A model generated the notes under the pieces. It saw only the letters and a program-made list of their open reading frames with translations. It did not search any database and was not told the origin of the DNA. This document shows, one piece after another, positions 61,532 to 64,000 of a stretch of DNA of 64,000 nucleotides. Both the position numbers and the translations under genes were made by a program. This stretch comes from an uncultured Actinomycetes bacterium (GTDB lineage: Bacteria; Actinomycetota; Coriobacteriia; Coriobacteriales; Atopobiaceae): the NCBI GenBank assembly GCA_900314685.1, contig OMWE01000003.1:47045-111044 (forward strand), given 5' to 3'. The first letter of the stretch is position 1. Every line of letters begins with the position of its first letter.

Positions 61532-63043
61532 CTACTGCGCGAGGGGCAGAGCGCGGTCGATGCGGGCGAGCACGTGGTCGCGGCCGAGCAGGGCGAGCGT
61601 CTCGCCGATGCCGGGGGAGGCGGCACCACCCACGCAGGCGACGCGCACGGGCTGGAAGACCTTGCCCTTGCCCACGCCGAGGCGCTCGGGCAGGGGTTCG
61701 AGTGCGGCCTCGATGGCTTCGGGTGTGAAGCCGTCGGCGGGGACACCGGCGATGGCCTCACGCGCGGACTCGAGTGCGGTGCGGGCACCTTCCTTGCCGA
61801 GCCACTTCTTCACTGCCTTCTCGTCGTATTCGAGCTCGTCGTCTGCCGTGTAGAGGAAGGCCGACTGGGTCACGACCTCGGGCATGAGGGTGGTGCGGGG
61901 CTTGAGCGCCTGGGCGAGCAGGCTGTACCAGGCCGCGTCGTGCGAGAGCTCGTCGCCCTCGACGCCGGCGACGCGCAGCTGCGGGATGAGCACCTCTTGC
62001 GCGAAGTCCGCTTCGCTCATGGCCTGGATGTACTGCTGCTGGATCCAGTCGAGCTTCTTGAAGTCAAAGGTTGCGGGATTCTTGCTCACGTGGTCCAGGC
62101 TGAAGTCGCGGGCGAGCACGTCGCGCGGCACGATGGTCGTCTCGCCGTCGGGCGCCCAGCCGAGCAGGGCCAGGTAGTTGACGAAGGCGTCGGAGAGGTA
62201 GCCCTGGTCGCGGTACTCCTCCACGGAGGTCGCGCCATGGCGCTTGGAGAGCTTCTTGCCATCGGGGCCCAGGATCATGGAGATGTGGGCAAAGGTCGGC
62301 GTGGGGTAGCCGAGCGCCTCGTACACCATGACCTGGCGCGGGGTGTTGGACAGGTGGTCGTCGCCGCGGATCACGTGGGTGATGCCCATCATGGCATCGT
62401 CCACGACGGTCGTGAAGTTGTAGGTCGGCGTGCCGTCGGAGCGGATGATGATGAAGTCGTCCAGCTCGCGTGCATTGAACGTGACCTCGCCGTGCACCGC
62501 GTCGTGGATCACGACGTCGCCGCGGTCCAGGGGGACCTTGATTCGGATGGTGTAGGGCTCGCCGGCGTCGATGCGGCGCTGGGCCTCGGCCGGGTCGATG
62601 TCGCGGCAGGTGCGCTGGTAGCCCTGGAAGGGGTCGTTGCGCTCCTGTGCGGCCTTCTTGTCCGCTGCGAGCTTCTCGGGCGTGCAGAAGCAGGGGTATG
62701 CCTTGCCCTCGCGCACCAGCTTGTCAGCCGCCTCGCGATAGATGTCCAGGCGGTCGGTCTGCTTGTAGGGGCCGCACGGTCCGCCGACGCCCTCGCCCTC
62801 GTCCCAGTCCAGGCCCAGCCAACGCATGGCGCGCAGGATGATCTGCGTGTTCTCCTCGGTCGAGCGGGTCGGGTCGGTGTCGTCGATGCGCAGGATGAAG
62901 GTGCCGTGGTTCGCGCGGGCAAACGCCCAGTTGAAGATCGCGGTGCGGGCGCCGCCCACATGCAGCTTGCCGGTCGGGGAGGGTGCGAAACGCACGCGTA
63001 CGCCGTTCTTGTTGACTACGCGCTCGGTATCGTTTGAGGCCAC
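61532..63043 (-). CDS. gltX: Glutamyl-tRNA synthetase
   Basis: A 503-residue class I tRNA synthetase charging tRNA-Glu, and probably tRNA-Gln as well if no GlnRS exists. The HIGH-type motif is in FAPSPTGKLHVGGAR, and the KMSKS motif is KKLSKRHGA. TRPTGST-like DDTDPTRSTEEN and IIRSDGTPTYNFTTVVDD are conserved. The C-terminal anticodon domain is complete. The start is a GTG at 63043 with AAAGGAGCACCT upstream; the frame extends further but without support. It ends at a strong terminator. Confidence 0.97.
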   Translation of the reverse strand: MASNDTERVVNKNGVRVRFAPSPTGKLHVGGARTAIFNWAFARANHGTFILRIDDTDPTRSTEENTQIILRAMRWLGLDWDEGEGVGGPCGPYKQTDRLDIYREAADKLVREGKAYPCFCTPEKLAADKKAAQERNDPFQGYQRTCRDIDPAEAQRRIDAGEPYTIRIKVPLDRGDVVIHDAVHGEVTFNARELDDFIIIRSDGTPTYNFTTVVDDAMMGITHVIRGDDHLSNTPRQVMVYEALGYPTPTFAHISMILGPDGKKLSKRHGATSVEEYRDQGYLSDAFVNYLALLGWAPDGETTIVPRDVLARDFSLDHVSKNPATFDFKKLDWIQQQYIQAMSEADFAQEVLIPQLRVAGVEGDELSHDAAWYSLLAQALKPRTTLMPEVVTQSAFLYTADDELEYDEKAVKKWLGKEGARTALESAREAIAGVPADGFTPEAIEAALEPLPERLGVGKGKVFQPVRVACVGGAASPGIGETLALLGRDHVLARIDRALPLAQ

Positions 63044-63199
63044 AGGTGCTCCTTTTGTCGTCTGAATCGTTTCAACCCTCTCAGTATACCGCCTGCTCAC
63101 GCCCGCCGTGCCATCGCACAAGACGGACACGGGAAGACGAACATGCCTCTCGTCTCTCCTTCCTGCATCGAAGAGACGCGAAACGCTCGGCATGAAAAG

Positions 63200-63234
63200 G
63201 GCCCCGCATCCATCGGGGATTGGGATGCGGGGCC
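63200..63234 (-). terminator. Terminator of the heptad-repeat gene at the window end
   Basis: GGCCCCGCATCC (63200-63211) pairs perfectly with GGATGCGGGGCC (63223-63234) in a 12-bp stem with an 11-base loop, followed on the minus strand by CTTTTC. It lies 50 bases past the stop at 63284. Confidence 0.8.
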
Positions 63235-63283
63235 GCAGGGTTACGCGATGCGAGCGGTATAAGACGAACTTACGCTGCTCGGT

Positions 63284-64000
63284 CTACTCGTCGTCGTGCT
63301 TGAAGAGGGCAAGGAGGCGCTGGGTGAAGGTCTGGTTTTCGGTGTCCTCGTCATCGGACGTGGTCTCGGCGGCCTTGTCGTCGTCATCGGACTCGACACC
63401 GTCGACCACGTAGACGAACTGGACCTCGTTGACGTCGGTGTTGTCGGCGTCGACGAAGGAGTGGAGCTGGTAGCCGCGGCCGAGCTTCTCGTCGATGGTC
63501 TCCTGGACCTCGTCGAGGACCTTCTGGTCCATGCCGGAGACGGCGTCGCGCAGCTCGTTGAGGCCGTCGGAGAGGGTGCCGGAGCCCTCATAGGCCGTCT
63601 GGGTGCCGTTGGCCAGCGTGTTCAGACCGCTCTGGAGCTCGGACGCGCCACTCTGCAGCTGGCTCGCTCCCGTGTTGACCTGTCCCGCGCCAGCCTGCAC
63701 CTGGGAGGCACCGGTCTGGACCTGGTTTGCGCCTGCGGAGAGATTGCCGAGTCCGCTCTGGAGCGAACTTGTGCCGGTTGCGAGCTGGCTAGAACCGCCC
63801 TTGAGGGTGGTGAGGCCGCCCTGTAGCTGGGCTGCGCCATCCTGGACCTTAATCGCACCGGTGTTTACCTGGTCGGTGCCAGCGGCGAGGGCGGTGATAC
63901 CGTCATAGACGTTGGGGTTGTCGGGGTCCGTGCCCTGCTGGAGCTGCATGCGGAGCGCGGAGGTGCCGGCGGCGAGGGCATTGGCTCCCGTCGTGAGCTG
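63284..64000 (-). CDS. Leu/Val-x-x-Gly heptad-repeat protein, N-terminus beyond window
   Basis: The C-terminal 238 codons of a protein cut by the window edge; the frame is open to 64000 and the first Met seen, at 63949, is internal. Exact seven-residue repeats (QVQTGAS, QVQAGAG, QVNTGAS, QLQSGAS, ELQSGLN) dominate, as in YhgE/Pip-type heptad regions. They are followed by EVQFVYVVDGVESDDDD and an acidic tail ending ALFKHDDE. The layout of repeats and a final SVRFLYK-like strand mirrors the protein at 21246, so the two look related. No membrane helix lies in the visible part. Confidence 0.8.
   Translation of the reverse strand, partial: QLTTGANALAAGTSALRMQLQQGTDPDNPNVYDGITALAAGTDQVNTGAIKVQDGAAQLQGGLTTLKGGSSQLATGTSSLQSGLGNLSAGANQVQTGASQVQAGAGQVNTGASQLQSGASELQSGLNTLANGTQTAYEGSGTLSDGLNELRDAVSGMDQKVLDEVQETIDEKLGRGYQLHSFVDADNTDVNEVQFVYVVDGVESDDDDKAAETTSDDEDTENQTFTQRLLALFKHDDE

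Overview
The window looks like a chromosomal segment from a high-GC, low-oxygen or anaerobic Gram-positive actinobacterium. The gene set fits the Coriobacteriia (Collinsella/Olsenella-like gut bacteria) best: doubled FeoA with FeoB, an aldo/keto reductase with a ferredoxin tail, a PaaK-ACT pair, a HelD-type ATPase, multiple EamA and MFS carriers, strong GGAGG ribosome sites and GTG starts. The assignment is inferred from gene content and style, not from a search. No rRNA or tRNA gene, complete insertion sequence, prophage or CRISPR array was recognised.

Layout. 1-6.9 kb: enolase, a 517-base repeat-rich gap, a CmpB-type membrane protein, a G3E (CobW) GTPase, and a nucleoside hydrolase-ribokinase pair for nucleoside salvage. 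7-15 kb: a carbohydrate block with a GH1 6-phospho-beta-glucosidase, a HAD phosphatase, an RpiR regulator, an unusual fusion of a PTS IIB-like domain with a degenerate ROK domain, a flavin reductase, an AEC carrier and a ROK kinase. 15-27 kb: a metal block with a DtxR-family regulator, feoA-feoA-feoB, a small DUF6110-like protein, a P-type metal ATPase, a Leu-x-x-Gly heptad-repeat exoprotein with its own ABC transporter, a 31-residue ORF and a membrane-anchored HMA protein. Sites of the form AGTTA-N8-TAACT stand in front of the regulator, of feoA (two) and of the 31-residue ORF, which suggests one metal-responsive regulon.

27-44 kb: an RpiB-like isomerase without the usual cysteine, a gap with five consecutive hairpins, a GIY-YIG/DNA-alkylation-repair fusion, a ferredoxin-tailed aldo/keto reductase, a 1163-residue ATPase-permease fusion, an EamA carrier, two MFS carriers followed by an S15 peptidase, a divergent LysR/EamA pair, and a flavodoxin gene bracketed by two 229-230-base elements with 35-36-base inverted ends. 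An HxlR regulator and an AlkA-like glycosylase follow.

44-64 kb: PaaK, ACT protein and thioesterase; HelD; an EamA-icd overlap leading into two unknown envelope proteins and a PPK2 kinase; an MtnA-like isomerase; a lipoprotein; proA; a D-Ala-D-Ala carboxypeptidase; a flippase-like membrane protein; gltX; and, cut by the window end, a second heptad-repeat protein related to the one at 21 kb.

The most promising undescribed features are the IIB-ROK pseudokinase fusion, the putative metal regulon with its small proteins, the paired palindrome-ended elements, the helically phased repeat array after eno, and the GIY-YIG/AlkD fusion.
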